Source: Chryseobacterium phosphatilyticum
GTDB lineage: Bacteria > Bacteroidota > Bacteroidia > Flavobacteriales > Weeksellaceae
NCBI RefSeq assembly: GCF_002899825.2
Contig: NZ_PPED02000001.1
Span: 186,001-250,000 of the forward strand
DNA: 64,000 nt
Direction of reading: 5' to 3'
The translations under genes and the position numbers were made by a program. The notes beneath the pieces are model-generated. The model was not told the origin of the DNA. It did no database searches and saw only the letters and a program-made list of their open reading frames with translations. The first letter of the stretch is position 1; each line of letters starts with the position of its first letter. Positions 1 to 9,154 of the stretch are shown here, piece by piece.

Positions 1-984
1 GATGTGTACGCACAGATAGAAAGTGATATCAATGCTGCTATTCCGGATTTGATGATGACGGCAAGTGGGAATGACAAAGGAAGAATTACACAAGGAACAG
101 CAAGAGCCATATTGGGGAAAATTTATTTGTATGATAAGAAAATGCCGGAAGCAGCTGCGCAATTTGCAGAAGTGAATGGTACTCCGGGAGGCACCAGTCA
201 ATATGGATATAAATTGGTAGCCAACTACGCTGATTTGTTTAAAGTAGGCCCGGAAACCTCTGACCCTTATAAATTTTCAACAGAATCTATTCTTGAAGTA
301 ATGCATACCAATAAAGGAAATTCCGATTGGGGATTCTGGGGACAAGGAAAAGATGAAGGCAACTCTATCAATGTAATGGTATGCCCGCGTTCTTATTCCT
401 TGAAAAATATTCCGAATAATGATGCCCCGGATATCTTTTCAGGATGGGCTTTCAACACGGTGACTGATGACTACGTTACTTTCATGCAGGGAGATCCAAG
501 GTTAGATGTAACTGTTTTCAATGCCAAAAAACTCGTGGCGGAAGGTAAAATTTCTTACAGCCCTGCATTTGCAGATACCGGTTATTTTTTAAATAAATAT
601 TTACCCACCAATGCTTTAAAAAGTTCACTTCCAGGTCCGGCAGAACTGAATTTCAGACAGAATTATGTTGCTATAAGATTAGCCGATACTTATCTGATGG
701 AGGCTGAAGCTTTAGGAGGTGCGGGAGGTAGAGCTCAGGCATTACTGGATGCTGTGAGAGCAAGAGTAGGATTAGCATCTGTTCCTGTGTCTATTCAGGC
801 TATTAAGGATGAAAGAAGAAGAGAGCTCGCAGGAGAAGGACATCGCTGGTTTGATTTGGTGAGATGGGGAGATGCTCCTACGAAGCTTGCGTTCAAAGGA
901 TTTAAAAGTGGCAAAAATGAAATTTTACCGATTCCGTTTAATGAATTGCCTAATACCTCTTTAAAACAAAATCCAGGCTACTAA
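1..984 (+). CDS. SusD/RagB-family outer-membrane glycan-binding protein (5' end cut by window)
   Basis: The reading frame is open from base 1, so only the C-terminal 327 residues are present and the true start lies upstream. SusD-family lipoproteins sit on the cell surface over a SusC TonB-dependent channel and capture oligosaccharides. The visible C-terminal part carries the family's conserved pattern: RLADTYLMEAEAL, then VRARVGL, then RELAGEGHRWFDLVRWG, ending with an ILPIPFNEL-type segment. The stop is 2 bases before the GH30 start, so it is transcribed with the four glycoside hydrolases that follow. The substrate, a beta-glucan, is inferred from those enzymes and not from this protein. 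A SusC gene should lie just upstream of the window. Confidence 0.93.
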   Translation, partial: DVYAQIESDINAAIPDLMMTASGNDKGRITQGTARAILGKIYLYDKKMPEAAAQFAEVNGTPGGTSQYGYKLVANYADLFKVGPETSDPYKFSTESILEVMHTNKGNSDWGFWGQGKDEGNSINVMVCPRSYSLKNIPNNDAPDIFSGWAFNTVTDDYVTFMQGDPRLDVTVFNAKKLVAEGKISYSPAFADTGYFLNKYLPTNALKSSLPGPAELNFRQNYVAIRLADTYLMEAEALGGAGGRAQALLDAVRARVGLASVPVSIQAIKDERRRELAGEGHRWFDLVRWGDAPTKLAFKGFKSGKNEILPIPFNELPNTSLKQNPGY

Positions 985-986
985 AC

Positions 987-2411
987 ATGAAGTTTCACAA
1001 CTTATATAGTTTCTTTAAAGGTACTGCACTGCTCTGTGGTGTAGTACTTTTTCCTTTATCGTGCACCTCTTTAGGGAAAGATAAAGGAAATGAAATTGAG
1101 TATTGGCTTACAAAGGGGGATGAGAGCGTAAAACTACAGCAACAAACTCCGATCAGATTTGTAAAAAGTTCCAATAACTATCAGAATATTGAAATTGATG
1201 CCAGTCAAAAGTTTCAATATATTGACGGTTTCGGATATACATTGACGGGGGGAAGTGTGGAAGTAATTAACCGTTTGTCTCCTTCAAAAAGAAAGGCTTT
1301 GCTTACCGAACTTTTCGGAAAAGAAAAAAATTCAATTTCAGTCAGCTATCTGAGATTAAGCATTGGAGCTTCGGATCTTGATGGCGAAGTGTTTTCCTAT
1401 GATGATTTACCGGAAGGACAGACTGATGTTGAGCTTTCAAAATTCAGTCTTACCAGAGATAAAAATCTGATAACGATGCTGAAAGAAATTTCAATCATCA
1501 ACCCTGATATTAAAATTATTGCTGCACCCTGGTCGCCTCCGGTCTGGATGAAAGATAACGGAAAATCGAAAGGAGGAAGTCTGAAACCTGAGTTTTACAG
1601 GGCATATGCCAATTACTTTACAAAATATATTCAGGGAATGAAAAAAGAAGGGATTAAGATTGATGCAATAACTCCTCAAAACGAACCTTTGCATCCCGGA
1701 AATAATCCGAGTTTATATATGTCGTCTGCTCAGCAGGGAGATTTTATTAAAAATCATTTAGGTCCGGTTTTTAAAACAAATGGAATCACTACAAAGATTG
1801 TCATCTACGATCACAATTGTAATAAGCCTGAATATGCCCTTGATATTTTAAAAGATCCTGAAGCCTATCAATATATAGATGGATCAGCTTTTCATCTCTA
1901 TGAAGGAGAGATTTCCGCATTGACAGCGGTTCACAATGCTTTCCCGGATAAAAATCTATATTTTACCGAACAATGGACAGGTTCCAAAGGAAATTTCAAC
2001 GATGATCTCAATTGGCATACTAAAAATGTTATCATCGGTTCGATGAGAAACTGGAGCAAAACTGCCCTCGAATGGAATCTTGCTAATGATCCCAAATACG
2101 GTCCCCATACAGATGGCGGCTGTACCGAATGTAAGGGAGCAATAACTGTCTCAGATAGTGAGAACTTCACAAGAAATGTCGCTTATTATATTATTGCCCA
2201 TGCTTCTAAATTTGTTCCGGCGGGCTCTCAAAGAATTAGCTCTACGCAGACAAAAAATCTTTCGACGGCAGCTTTTATGACTCAATCTGGGAAAATAGTA
2301 GTCATTGTTCAGAATGAGAGTAAGGAGAATGAACATTTTAATATTAAATTTGCCGGACAATCTGCTGCTGTAACAATTTCCGGACAATCTGCAGCAACCT
2401 ATATTTTTTAA
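987..2411 (+). CDS. GH30 glycoside hydrolase, lipoprotein (beta-1,6-glucanase-like)
   Basis: This 474-residue protein has an N-terminal lipoprotein signal ending in a lipobox (FPLSCTS), so it is probably anchored in a membrane. The GH30 catalytic barrel is recognised from WSPPVWMK, the acid/base motif TPQNEP (Glu233) and the nucleophile motif YFTEQW (Glu328), followed by a C-terminal beta domain ending in QSAATYIF. Members of this family in Bacteroidetes cleave beta-1,6-glucan or related beta-glucosides; the linkage here is inferred from neighbours. It lies 2 bases after the susD-like gene and 9 bases before the GH3 gene. A second GH30 gene, clearly different in sequence, closes the same cluster. 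Confidence 0.9.
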   Translation: MKFHNLYSFFKGTALLCGVVLFPLSCTSLGKDKGNEIEYWLTKGDESVKLQQQTPIRFVKSSNNYQNIEIDASQKFQYIDGFGYTLTGGSVEVINRLSPSKRKALLTELFGKEKNSISVSYLRLSIGASDLDGEVFSYDDLPEGQTDVELSKFSLTRDKNLITMLKEISIINPDIKIIAAPWSPPVWMKDNGKSKGGSLKPEFYRAYANYFTKYIQGMKKEGIKIDAITPQNEPLHPGNNPSLYMSSAQQGDFIKNHLGPVFKTNGITTKIVIYDHNCNKPEYALDILKDPEAYQYIDGSAFHLYEGEISALTAVHNAFPDKNLYFTEQWTGSKGNFNDDLNWHTKNVIIGSMRNWSKTALEWNLANDPKYGPHTDGGCTECKGAITVSDSENFTRNVAYYIIAHASKFVPAGSQRISSTQTKNLSTAAFMTQSGKIVVIVQNESKENEHFNIKFAGQSAAVTISGQSAATYIF

Positions 2412-2420
2412 TCGAATACT

Positions 2421-4643
2421 ATGAAAAGAGTTTATTTCTTATTGGCATTCTCAACATTGGGGATGAGTGTCTATGGACAGAAAACAACAGATCAGAAAGT
2501 AGCAGAGCTTTTGTCTAAAATGACATTAGAAGAAAAAGTGGGGCAAATGGTCCAATACAGCGGATTTGAATATGCCACAGGACCCCAGCATTCCAACTCG
2601 GCTGCGGTATTGGAAGAAATAAAAAAAGGAAAAGTAGGCTCAATGCTGAATGTCGCCGGAGCAGAAGAAACCCGCGCATTTCAGAAACTGGCTATACAAT
2701 CCCGATTGAAGATTCCTTTATTGTTCGGGCAGGATGTTATCCATGGATATAGAACGACCTTTCCCGTTAATATTGGTCAGGCGGCAAGCTGGGATCTGGG
2801 AATGATAGAAAAATCTGAAAGAATAGCGGCTACGGAAGCATCTGCTTATGGTATTCACTGGACTTTTGCACCCATGGTGGATATTGCCAGAGATCCCAGA
2901 TGGGGAAGAGTGATGGAAGGTTCCGGAGAAGATACTTTTCTTGGAACTCAAATCGGATTGGCAAGGATTAAAGGATTTCAGGGGCAAGGGCTAGGGAGCC
3001 TTAATGCAGTGATGGCCTGTGCCAAGCACTTTGCGGCATATGGTGCTGCAGTGGGCGGCAGAGATTATAATTCTGTTGATATGAGCCTCAGACAGTTGAA
3101 TGAAACGTATCTTCCTCCTTTCAAAGCTGCAGCAGAAGCAGGAGTTGCAACGTTTATGAATTCTTTTAATGATATCAACGGAATTCCGGCAACGGCCAAT
3201 CAATATATCCAGAGAACATTACTGAAAGGAAAATGGAATTATAAAGGTTTTGTGGTTTCAGACTGGGGAAGCATTGGCGAAATGGTTGCGCACGGCTACG
3301 CAAAAGATGGTGCTGAAGCTGCGGAAAAAGCCATACAGGGCGGAAGTGACATGGACATGGAAAGCCGTGTATACATGACTGAGCTTCCAAAGCTTGTGAA
3401 AGAAGGCAAAGTAGACGAAAAGTTAGTGGACGATGCTACAGGAAGAATTTTAACAAAGAAATTCGAAATGGGGCTTTTTGATGATCCTTACCGGTTTAGT
3501 AATGAGAAAAGACAAAAAGAACAAACGGATAACCAGGAAAACAGGAAATTCGGGAGAGAATTTGGCTCTAAAAGTATTGTTCTCCTGAAGAATAAAGGAA
3601 ATATTCTCCCTCTTTCAAAAACGGTAAAGACCGTTGCCTTGATTGGTCCGTTCGGAAAAGAAACGGTGGCGAATCATGGATTTTGGTCTGTTGCTTTCAA
3701 AGATGACAGCCAAAGGATCGTTTCGCAGTTTGACGGAATTAAAAATCAACTCGATAAAAATTCAAACTTATTATATGCCAAAGGCTGTAATGTGGATGAT
3801 CAGGATAAAACAATGTTTGCCGAGGCTGTAGAAACAGCTAAAAAAGCAGATGTGGTTATTATGACCCTTGGAGAAGGCCATGCCATGAGTGGTGAAGCAA
3901 AAAGCAGAAGTACGATCGGTTTCTCCGGAGTTCAGGAAGATTTATTGAAAGAAATTGCCAAAACAGGAAAACCAATCATTTTAATGATTAATGCAGGAAG
4001 ACCTTTGATCTTCAATTGGGCGGCAGATCATATTCCTGCTATTGTATATACCTGGTGGCTGGGGACAGAAGCAGGAAATTCTATTGCCGATGTATTGTTC
4101 GGAACTGTGAATCCGGGAGGAAAACTTCCCATGACTTTTCCAAGAACAGAAGGGCAGATTCCTGTGTATTACAACCATTATAATACCGGCAGACCTGCAA
4201 AAAATACGACAGACAGAAATTATGTTTCAGCCTATATTGACCTTGATAACGATCCGAAATTTCCGTTTGGATTTGGTTTGAGTTATACGGAATTTACCTA
4301 TTCCGATATGGTTTTAAGTTCTACAAATCTGAAAGGGAATCAGTCGTTGAACATCAGCATTACGGTTTCAAATACAGGAAAATATGATGGGGAAGAAGTG
4401 GTACAGCTTTATATCAGAGATCTTTTCGGTAAAGTTATACGACCTGTAAAGGAACTGAAAGGCTTTAAGAAAATATTCATCAAAAAAGGAGAAAGTAAAA
4501 AAGTAGAATTTACAGTGACTCCTGAAGATCTGAAGTTCTTTGATGATGCATTGAATTTTGATTGGGAAGGAGGTGAATTCGATGTTATGGTGGGAACTGA
4601 TTCTCAACATGTGCAGACCAAAAGATTGAATTGGATGAAATAA
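2421..4643 (+). CDS. bglX: GH3 beta-glucosidase
   Basis: A 740-residue exported GH3 enzyme with a signal peptide (about residues 1-20, ending SVYGQ). The N-terminal GH3 barrel contains the substrate-binding KHFAAYGA motif and the nucleophile motif VVSDWGS (Asp281). The GH3 C-terminal domain follows (about 380-610, with GEGHAMSGEAKSRS), then a fibronectin-III-like domain (about 650-720, VSNTGKYDGEEVVQLYI). Length and domain order match periplasmic BglX-type beta-glucosidases, which remove terminal glucose from short beta-glucans. It fits the last step after the GH16 and GH30 enzymes have cut the polymer. The gene is spaced 9 bases after GH30 and 45 bases before GH16, so a single transcript is likely. 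Confidence 0.93.
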   Translation: MKRVYFLLAFSTLGMSVYGQKTTDQKVAELLSKMTLEEKVGQMVQYSGFEYATGPQHSNSAAVLEEIKKGKVGSMLNVAGAEETRAFQKLAIQSRLKIPLLFGQDVIHGYRTTFPVNIGQAASWDLGMIEKSERIAATEASAYGIHWTFAPMVDIARDPRWGRVMEGSGEDTFLGTQIGLARIKGFQGQGLGSLNAVMACAKHFAAYGAAVGGRDYNSVDMSLRQLNETYLPPFKAAAEAGVATFMNSFNDINGIPATANQYIQRTLLKGKWNYKGFVVSDWGSIGEMVAHGYAKDGAEAAEKAIQGGSDMDMESRVYMTELPKLVKEGKVDEKLVDDATGRILTKKFEMGLFDDPYRFSNEKRQKEQTDNQENRKFGREFGSKSIVLLKNKGNILPLSKTVKTVALIGPFGKETVANHGFWSVAFKDDSQRIVSQFDGIKNQLDKNSNLLYAKGCNVDDQDKTMFAEAVETAKKADVVIMTLGEGHAMSGEAKSRSTIGFSGVQEDLLKEIAKTGKPIILMINAGRPLIFNWAADHIPAIVYTWWLGTEAGNSIADVLFGTVNPGGKLPMTFPRTEGQIPVYYNHYNTGRPAKNTTDRNYVSAYIDLDNDPKFPFGFGLSYTEFTYSDMVLSSTNLKGNQSLNISITVSNTGKYDGEEVVQLYIRDLFGKVIRPVKELKGFKKIFIKKGESKKVEFTVTPEDLKFFDDALNFDWEGGEFDVMVGTDSQHVQTKRLNWMK

Positions 4644-4688
4644 TTCATTTAATTGGAAAAAGATAAACTCTAATAATCATAGTCTCAT

Positions 4689-5498
4689 ATGAAAATCAAA
4701 TCTAAAAATATCATTCAGCTTTGTACGGCAGCAGTATTTATGTTGATGGTAACCAACTGTACTTCAACAAAAGCTGATTCAGGCAGAAAACTGATTTGGA
4801 GTGATGAGTTTAATGGAAAAGGCCTTCCTGACTCGTCAAAGTGGAATTATGATGTTGGAGGAGATGGTTATGGAAATAATGAAGCTCAGTTTTATACCAA
4901 AAACAGACCCGAAAATGCCAGAATGGAGAAAGGAAATCTGGTGATTGAAGCCAGAAAAGAAAATTGGGAGAATAATAAATATACTTCTGCAAGGCTGCTA
5001 ACCAAAGGAAAATTTTCTTTTCAATATGGAACCGTTGAGGTTCGGGCAAAGTTACCCAAAGGCCGTGGTACCTGGCCGGCGATCTGGATGATGAGTGAAA
5101 ATATGAAGAAATGGCCGGATGACGGTGAGCTGGATATTATGGAACATGTGGGCTATCATCAGGGATACATCCATGCTTCGGTTCATACAAAAAAGTATAA
5201 TCATATCCAGGGGACCCAGAAAACAGACACCGTTTTTGTAAAGGATGTCAGCGAAAAGTTTCATGTATACAAAGCTTCATGGACACCGGAGAAAATTGAT
5301 ATTTATATAGATGATCAAAAGTTTTTTACGTATGAAAACAAAGAAAAAACCAATGAATCATGGCCGTTTGACCGACCGTATTTTGTCATTTTAAATCTGG
5401 CTGTAGGAGGTTTCTGGGGTGGAAAAGAAGGAATTGACGACCATGTTTTTCCGCAAAAGTATTATATAGACTACGTAAGAGTCTATCAAAATAAATAA
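4689..5498 (+). CDS. GH16 endo-beta-glucanase (laminarinase-like), lipoprotein
   Basis: A 269-residue protein with a lipoprotein signal (VTNCTS) and one GH16 domain. The active-site motif GELDIMEH is intact, with Glu147 as nucleophile, Asp149 and Glu152 as acid/base. Flanking family motifs are visible: LIWSDEFNG at the start, GTWPAIWMM before the active site, and the closing YYIDYVRVYQ strand. Bacterial GH16 proteins of this form cleave internal beta-1,3 or mixed beta-1,3/1,4 bonds; laminarinase activity is the best guess in this cluster. Its stop codon shares one base with an ATG at 5498, but the next gene probably starts at 5537. Confidence 0.92.
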   Translation: MKIKSKNIIQLCTAAVFMLMVTNCTSTKADSGRKLIWSDEFNGKGLPDSSKWNYDVGGDGYGNNEAQFYTKNRPENARMEKGNLVIEARKENWENNKYTSARLLTKGKFSFQYGTVEVRAKLPKGRGTWPAIWMMSENMKKWPDDGELDIMEHVGYHQGYIHASVHTKKYNHIQGTQKTDTVFVKDVSEKFHVYKASWTPEKIDIYIDDQKFFTYENKEKTNESWPFDRPYFVILNLAVGGFWGGKEGIDDHVFPQKYYIDYVRVYQNK

Positions 5499-5536
5499 TG
5501 AAAAAGGGGACAAGCGTGTCCAAAAATAAAAAAATC

Positions 5537-6976
5537 ATGAGAAAACTAATTGTAAGTTGTTTTGTAGTGGGTGTTGTTTTCAATGCGAATGCACAGAATT
5601 ATTGGAAAAAAAATGCAGAAAAAACAGCTAAAGTAATCCTTACCAATTCTAAGGCAAATGAGAAAATGGCGGATAAGGGCCTTGTAAAATTTGAAAAGTT
5701 TGGACAACCGAAAGAAACGGATGCCTGCATTTTTGTAGCCCCCAATTTTAAATACCAGAAGTTAATAGGAATTGGAGGTGCCATTACAGATGCATCGGCA
5801 GAAACTTTTTATAAAATGCCCAAGAACAAGCAAAAAGAAATTCTGGATGCTTATTATGGTAAAAACGGGTTGGGATATACTGTTGTGCGTACCAATATGA
5901 ATTCCTGTGATTTCTCAAGTGACTCTTATACCTATGTGGAAGACAATGACACTTCTTTGAAGTCTTTTAATCTTGCTCATGATGAAAAGTATAAAATCCC
6001 AATGATTAAAGAAGCTCAGAAGGCGATTGGAAACAATTTCACTTTCTATTTTTCTCCATGGAGCCCCCCGGCCTGGATGAAATCCAATAAAAGCTTGTAT
6101 AAAGGAGGAAGACTGGAGAACCAATATTATCAGACATGGGCTGATTATTATATTAAATTCATTAAAGAATACGAGAAAAGAGGAATCAATATCTGGGGAT
6201 TAACCGTTCAGAATGAACCAATGGCTACCCAAAGCTGGGAGTCTTGTATTTACACTGCGGAAGAAGAGGGCGATTTCCTGAAAAACAATCTCGGACCAAC
6301 CCTTTGGAAAAACGGATATAAAGATAAAAAAGTAATGATCTGGGATCATAACAGAGATTTAATTTATCAAAGAGCTACGACGACCTTAGGTGATCCTGAG
6401 ACATCAAAATATGCCCACGGAATCGGATACCACTGGTATGAAACCTGGAACAATAAAACTCAGCTTTTTGACAATCTTGCTGAAACCCACAGAGCTTTCC
6501 CAGACAAATTTCTGGCTTTTACAGAAGGTTGCAAGGAACAGTTTAATATGGATAAAATCTACGACGTTAGTCTTGGTGAATTATATGGTAAAAATATGCT
6601 CAACGATTTCAACAAAGGAAATGCGATGTGGACAGACTGGAATATCCTGTTGGATGAAACAGGAGGGCCTAACCATAAAGGAAACCTATGTTTTGCCCCT
6701 ATCATTGCAGACACTAAAACAGGAGAAGTCCTGTATACCTACGAATACTATTATATCGGACATGTTTCAAAATACATCAAACCGAATGCTCAGAGAATAG
6801 GAAGCTCTTCCAACAGGGCAGCCCTTACATCAAGTGCATTCATGAATGAAAACGGACAATTGGTGACCGTGATCATGAACGATTCAGACAACGATATAGA
6901 AACCAATCTTTGGATTGAAGGAATGGCTGCCAAACTGACGGCACCGGCTCATTCTATACAGACTGTAATTTTATAA
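5537..6976 (+). CDS. GH30 glycoside hydrolase (second copy in the locus)
   Basis: A 479-residue GH30 enzyme. ATG 5537 is chosen over ATG 5498 because it gives a clean signal peptide (MRKLIVSCFVVGVVFNANAQ), whereas the earlier start adds a 13-residue charged prefix. Catalytic motifs are intact: FSPWSPPAWMKS, acid/base VQNEPM (Glu227) and nucleophile AFTEGCKE (Glu330). The C-terminal beta domain follows. It has no lipobox, unlike the first GH30 gene, so the two paralogues probably act in different compartments. A role in beta-1,6 branch cleavage is inferred. It is the last gene of the polysaccharide locus and is followed by a strong hairpin. Confidence 0.92.
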   Translation: MRKLIVSCFVVGVVFNANAQNYWKKNAEKTAKVILTNSKANEKMADKGLVKFEKFGQPKETDACIFVAPNFKYQKLIGIGGAITDASAETFYKMPKNKQKEILDAYYGKNGLGYTVVRTNMNSCDFSSDSYTYVEDNDTSLKSFNLAHDEKYKIPMIKEAQKAIGNNFTFYFSPWSPPAWMKSNKSLYKGGRLENQYYQTWADYYIKFIKEYEKRGINIWGLTVQNEPMATQSWESCIYTAEEEGDFLKNNLGPTLWKNGYKDKKVMIWDHNRDLIYQRATTTLGDPETSKYAHGIGYHWYETWNNKTQLFDNLAETHRAFPDKFLAFTEGCKEQFNMDKIYDVSLGELYGKNMLNDFNKGNAMWTDWNILLDETGGPNHKGNLCFAPIIADTKTGEVLYTYEYYYIGHVSKYIKPNAQRIGSSSNRAALTSSAFMNENGQLVTVIMNDSDNDIETNLWIEGMAAKLTAPAHSIQTVIL

Positions 6977-7002
6977 TTTCATATTAATATTATTTTGTAC
7001 AA

Positions 7003-7033
7003 GAATCGGCGGCCTCGAAGAGGCCGCCGATTC
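7003..7033. terminator. Perfect 14-bp hairpin with GAA loop, bidirectional terminator
   Basis: Arms 7003-7016 and 7020-7033 are perfectly complementary and GC-rich, enclosing the triloop GAA. It lies between the convergent GH30 and DUF3472 genes. A long U-tract is absent, so stem strength must do most of the work. Confidence 0.85.
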
Positions 7034-7058
7034 GATTTATCACCTATCTCAATAAAAA

Positions 7059-8936
7059 TTACTGTACCGAAAACTTCCCAGAAAAAGTTCGGTTACTGTT
7101 TTGAGCAATATAGAAATAGACTCCGGCTCTCATTCCTGTAGTTGATATAATTGCTTTACTAGCTTTCACTTGTTGTGATTTTACTGTTACTCCTTCTGCA
7201 TTGACTACAGTCAGTTTGTAAAGAGTATTTTCGTTTTCCGGAAGACTGATGATCAGATTTTCACCTTGTTTTACGGGATTGGGATAAACCATGGAGGTTG
7301 TCTCTTGTTTTGCCAAAATACCCGAAGCAGAAGTTGTTACCTGTTCAAGAACCCATTGATGGTTAACACCTGCCGGGCCGTTTATATCCTGATCCCAGAT
7401 ATTGATATTTGTTCCTGAAGTTTGTGAATTGGCAGGATTATCGATTGCTTTCATATTGGATAAAGCAGTTCCTATAACAACGGTATTTGAAGTGTAAGGT
7501 CTTAATATCCATTGCTGATTATTACCGCCATGTTTCGTATATTGCACCAGTGTAGTTCCATTGGTTGTATTGGATCCCGGAACATCCAATGCTAATCCTG
7601 ATGCACGGTTGATAATAATATAATTATTTCCTGCTTTTTCCAGCTTCCATTGTTGAGCAAGATTAGCGTTAAAAGGATACTGCACCATTTTGGTATTGGA
7701 GGATGTACTGTAATTGGTTGGGCTTATGTATTGGCTGCTTCCTGCACATTTAATTCGGTAATAGGCGTTTGGGTCAATAGTAGGTGGTGTCACAATATTG
7801 CTGATCGTCAAATTATTATATCCAAAATTAGAAGATTGTGTAAAGATATCTTCCAATACAACACTTACATAATATTTACCCGGCTGAGAATTTGCCGGAA
7901 GCGGAAGCTGAGCACTTCTCTGGTCGGGACGAATCCCTGTAACGACTGCTACAGGAGTATAGGAATTTCCCCAGCTGGCTTCCGTGTATAATGAAACTTT
8001 ATATGAAAACTGTGGGCTTGTTGTTTCTGAGTTGGCCCAATTTACCTTGACGGTATTATTGGACGAATTATACGATGGAATCACGCTGGTCACCATAACA
8101 GGTACAGTTGTTCCTGGTTTTGTACCGTCCTGAGTTATTCCGTTAAAAGTTACTGAGCTTCCGGCAGGCGCCGGAGAGGTACCACAGGAAGTTACTTTGA
8201 TTGCAGTATTATTGAAAGCTGTTTCTGCTCCCCATGAGCCGGTTCCGGCTGAAGCGGTATATCGTGAAGGCTTCGACCAGCTACCTTGCGCATTCATGCT
8301 CCAGAAGTTTCTGAAATATCCGCAACGGGTAGCCTTACTTGCTGCTGAATTCCAGTTTTCAACAAAACCTCCAAGTTTTGTTCCGGTGAATTTTGCATCG
8401 TTTTCAGGAGTGACAATGGTGACATAATGTTTCCATTTTCCTGTACCATAATCAAACATAAAGAATCCAATCCTGGTTTTTCCATCACCAACAGACCATC
8501 TTCTTACTACCGTAGCGTACCATATTCCTGGGGTCCATGGCATAGGATTGTCTGTATGAAGGCCGGTTCCTTCTCCACCAAAACCATCTACAAAAGTATT
8601 GGGAGCAGTATATTCTGTGGTACATTGGGGAACAGAAGTATCCTGTAAATCCCACATCGAAAAAATGTTATTATAAATTTCGTTCTGCTTATACTGAATT
8701 CCGGCATATCCGCCTCTTGGGCCCAGAGAAAAATTCAGAGTAGAGTAGTAGGTATTCACTTTTTTACAGGTGTTGTCTGCCATTACTTCAGAATACCAGA
8801 GTTCACCGGAATTAGCCATGTCAAAACCTTCAAGATACGGTCCCCAACTGGGGCAGGTCTGGCCACTCAAGGCAGTGACGAACGAAGCTGCGGCAATACA
8901 TACTACTGCGACGCAAGACTTAAATTTTTTTTCCAT
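7059..8936 (-). CDS. Secreted DUF3472 / ricin-type lectin protein with T9SS sorting domain
   Basis: A 625-residue protein with a signal peptide (cleavage near ALSGQ). Domains in order: a DUF3472-like N-terminal region (about 30-230, with GGYAGIQYKQNE); a linker and fibronectin-III-like segment (about 280-380); a ricin-B-like lectin domain (about 395-535) with repeated QQW motifs such as NLAQQWKLE and NNQQWILRP; and a type IX sorting domain (about 550-625, MVYPNPVKQGENLIIS to the end). It is therefore predicted to be exported and surface-attached or released by T9SS. A carbohydrate-binding role is supported by the lectin domain; the DUF3472 activity is unknown. It lies convergent to the glucan locus but need not share its regulation. 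Confidence 0.8.
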   Translation of the reverse strand: MEKKFKSCVAVVCIAAASFVTALSGQTCPSWGPYLEGFDMANSGELWYSEVMADNTCKKVNTYYSTLNFSLGPRGGYAGIQYKQNEIYNNIFSMWDLQDTSVPQCTTEYTAPNTFVDGFGGEGTGLHTDNPMPWTPGIWYATVVRRWSVGDGKTRIGFFMFDYGTGKWKHYVTIVTPENDAKFTGTKLGGFVENWNSAASKATRCGYFRNFWSMNAQGSWSKPSRYTASAGTGSWGAETAFNNTAIKVTSCGTSPAPAGSSVTFNGITQDGTKPGTTVPVMVTSVIPSYNSSNNTVKVNWANSETTSPQFSYKVSLYTEASWGNSYTPVAVVTGIRPDQRSAQLPLPANSQPGKYYVSVVLEDIFTQSSNFGYNNLTISNIVTPPTIDPNAYYRIKCAGSSQYISPTNYSTSSNTKMVQYPFNANLAQQWKLEKAGNNYIIINRASGLALDVPGSNTTNGTTLVQYTKHGGNNQQWILRPYTSNTVVIGTALSNMKAIDNPANSQTSGTNINIWDQDINGPAGVNHQWVLEQVTTSASGILAKQETTSMVYPNPVKQGENLIISLPENENTLYKLTVVNAEGVTVKSQQVKASKAIISTTGMRAGVYFYIAQNSNRTFSGKFSVQ

Positions 8937-9068
8937 AATTAATTTATTTGGTAGAGCTAATTTATGGATATATTGATAATTTAATAAATATTTAGTATTA
9001 ATATTAAGAATTGTTTGTGTAAAACATAAAATATGTTTCGCCGGATAAAGTGTACCTGTTTATCTTTA

Positions 9069-9101
9069 TAAAAAAAGCAATGCATCATTGATGCATTGCT
9101 T
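9069..9101 (-). terminator. Terminator of fabI
   Basis: On the minus strand a near-perfect hairpin (arms 9075-9085 and 9091-9101) is followed by a run of T (A-run 9069-9076 on plus). It lies 54 bases beyond the fabI stop. Confidence 0.85.
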
Positions 9102-9154
9102 GTATTTGATAGGATTGCTCCTTCGTTTTATTGGAAAATTATTCTTCTTCCTGA

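Noticed and set aside
5498..5536. Earlier ATG for the second GH30 gene, overlapping the GH16 stop
   Set aside because: It adds 13 charged residues in front of a standard signal peptide; ATG 5537 is better.
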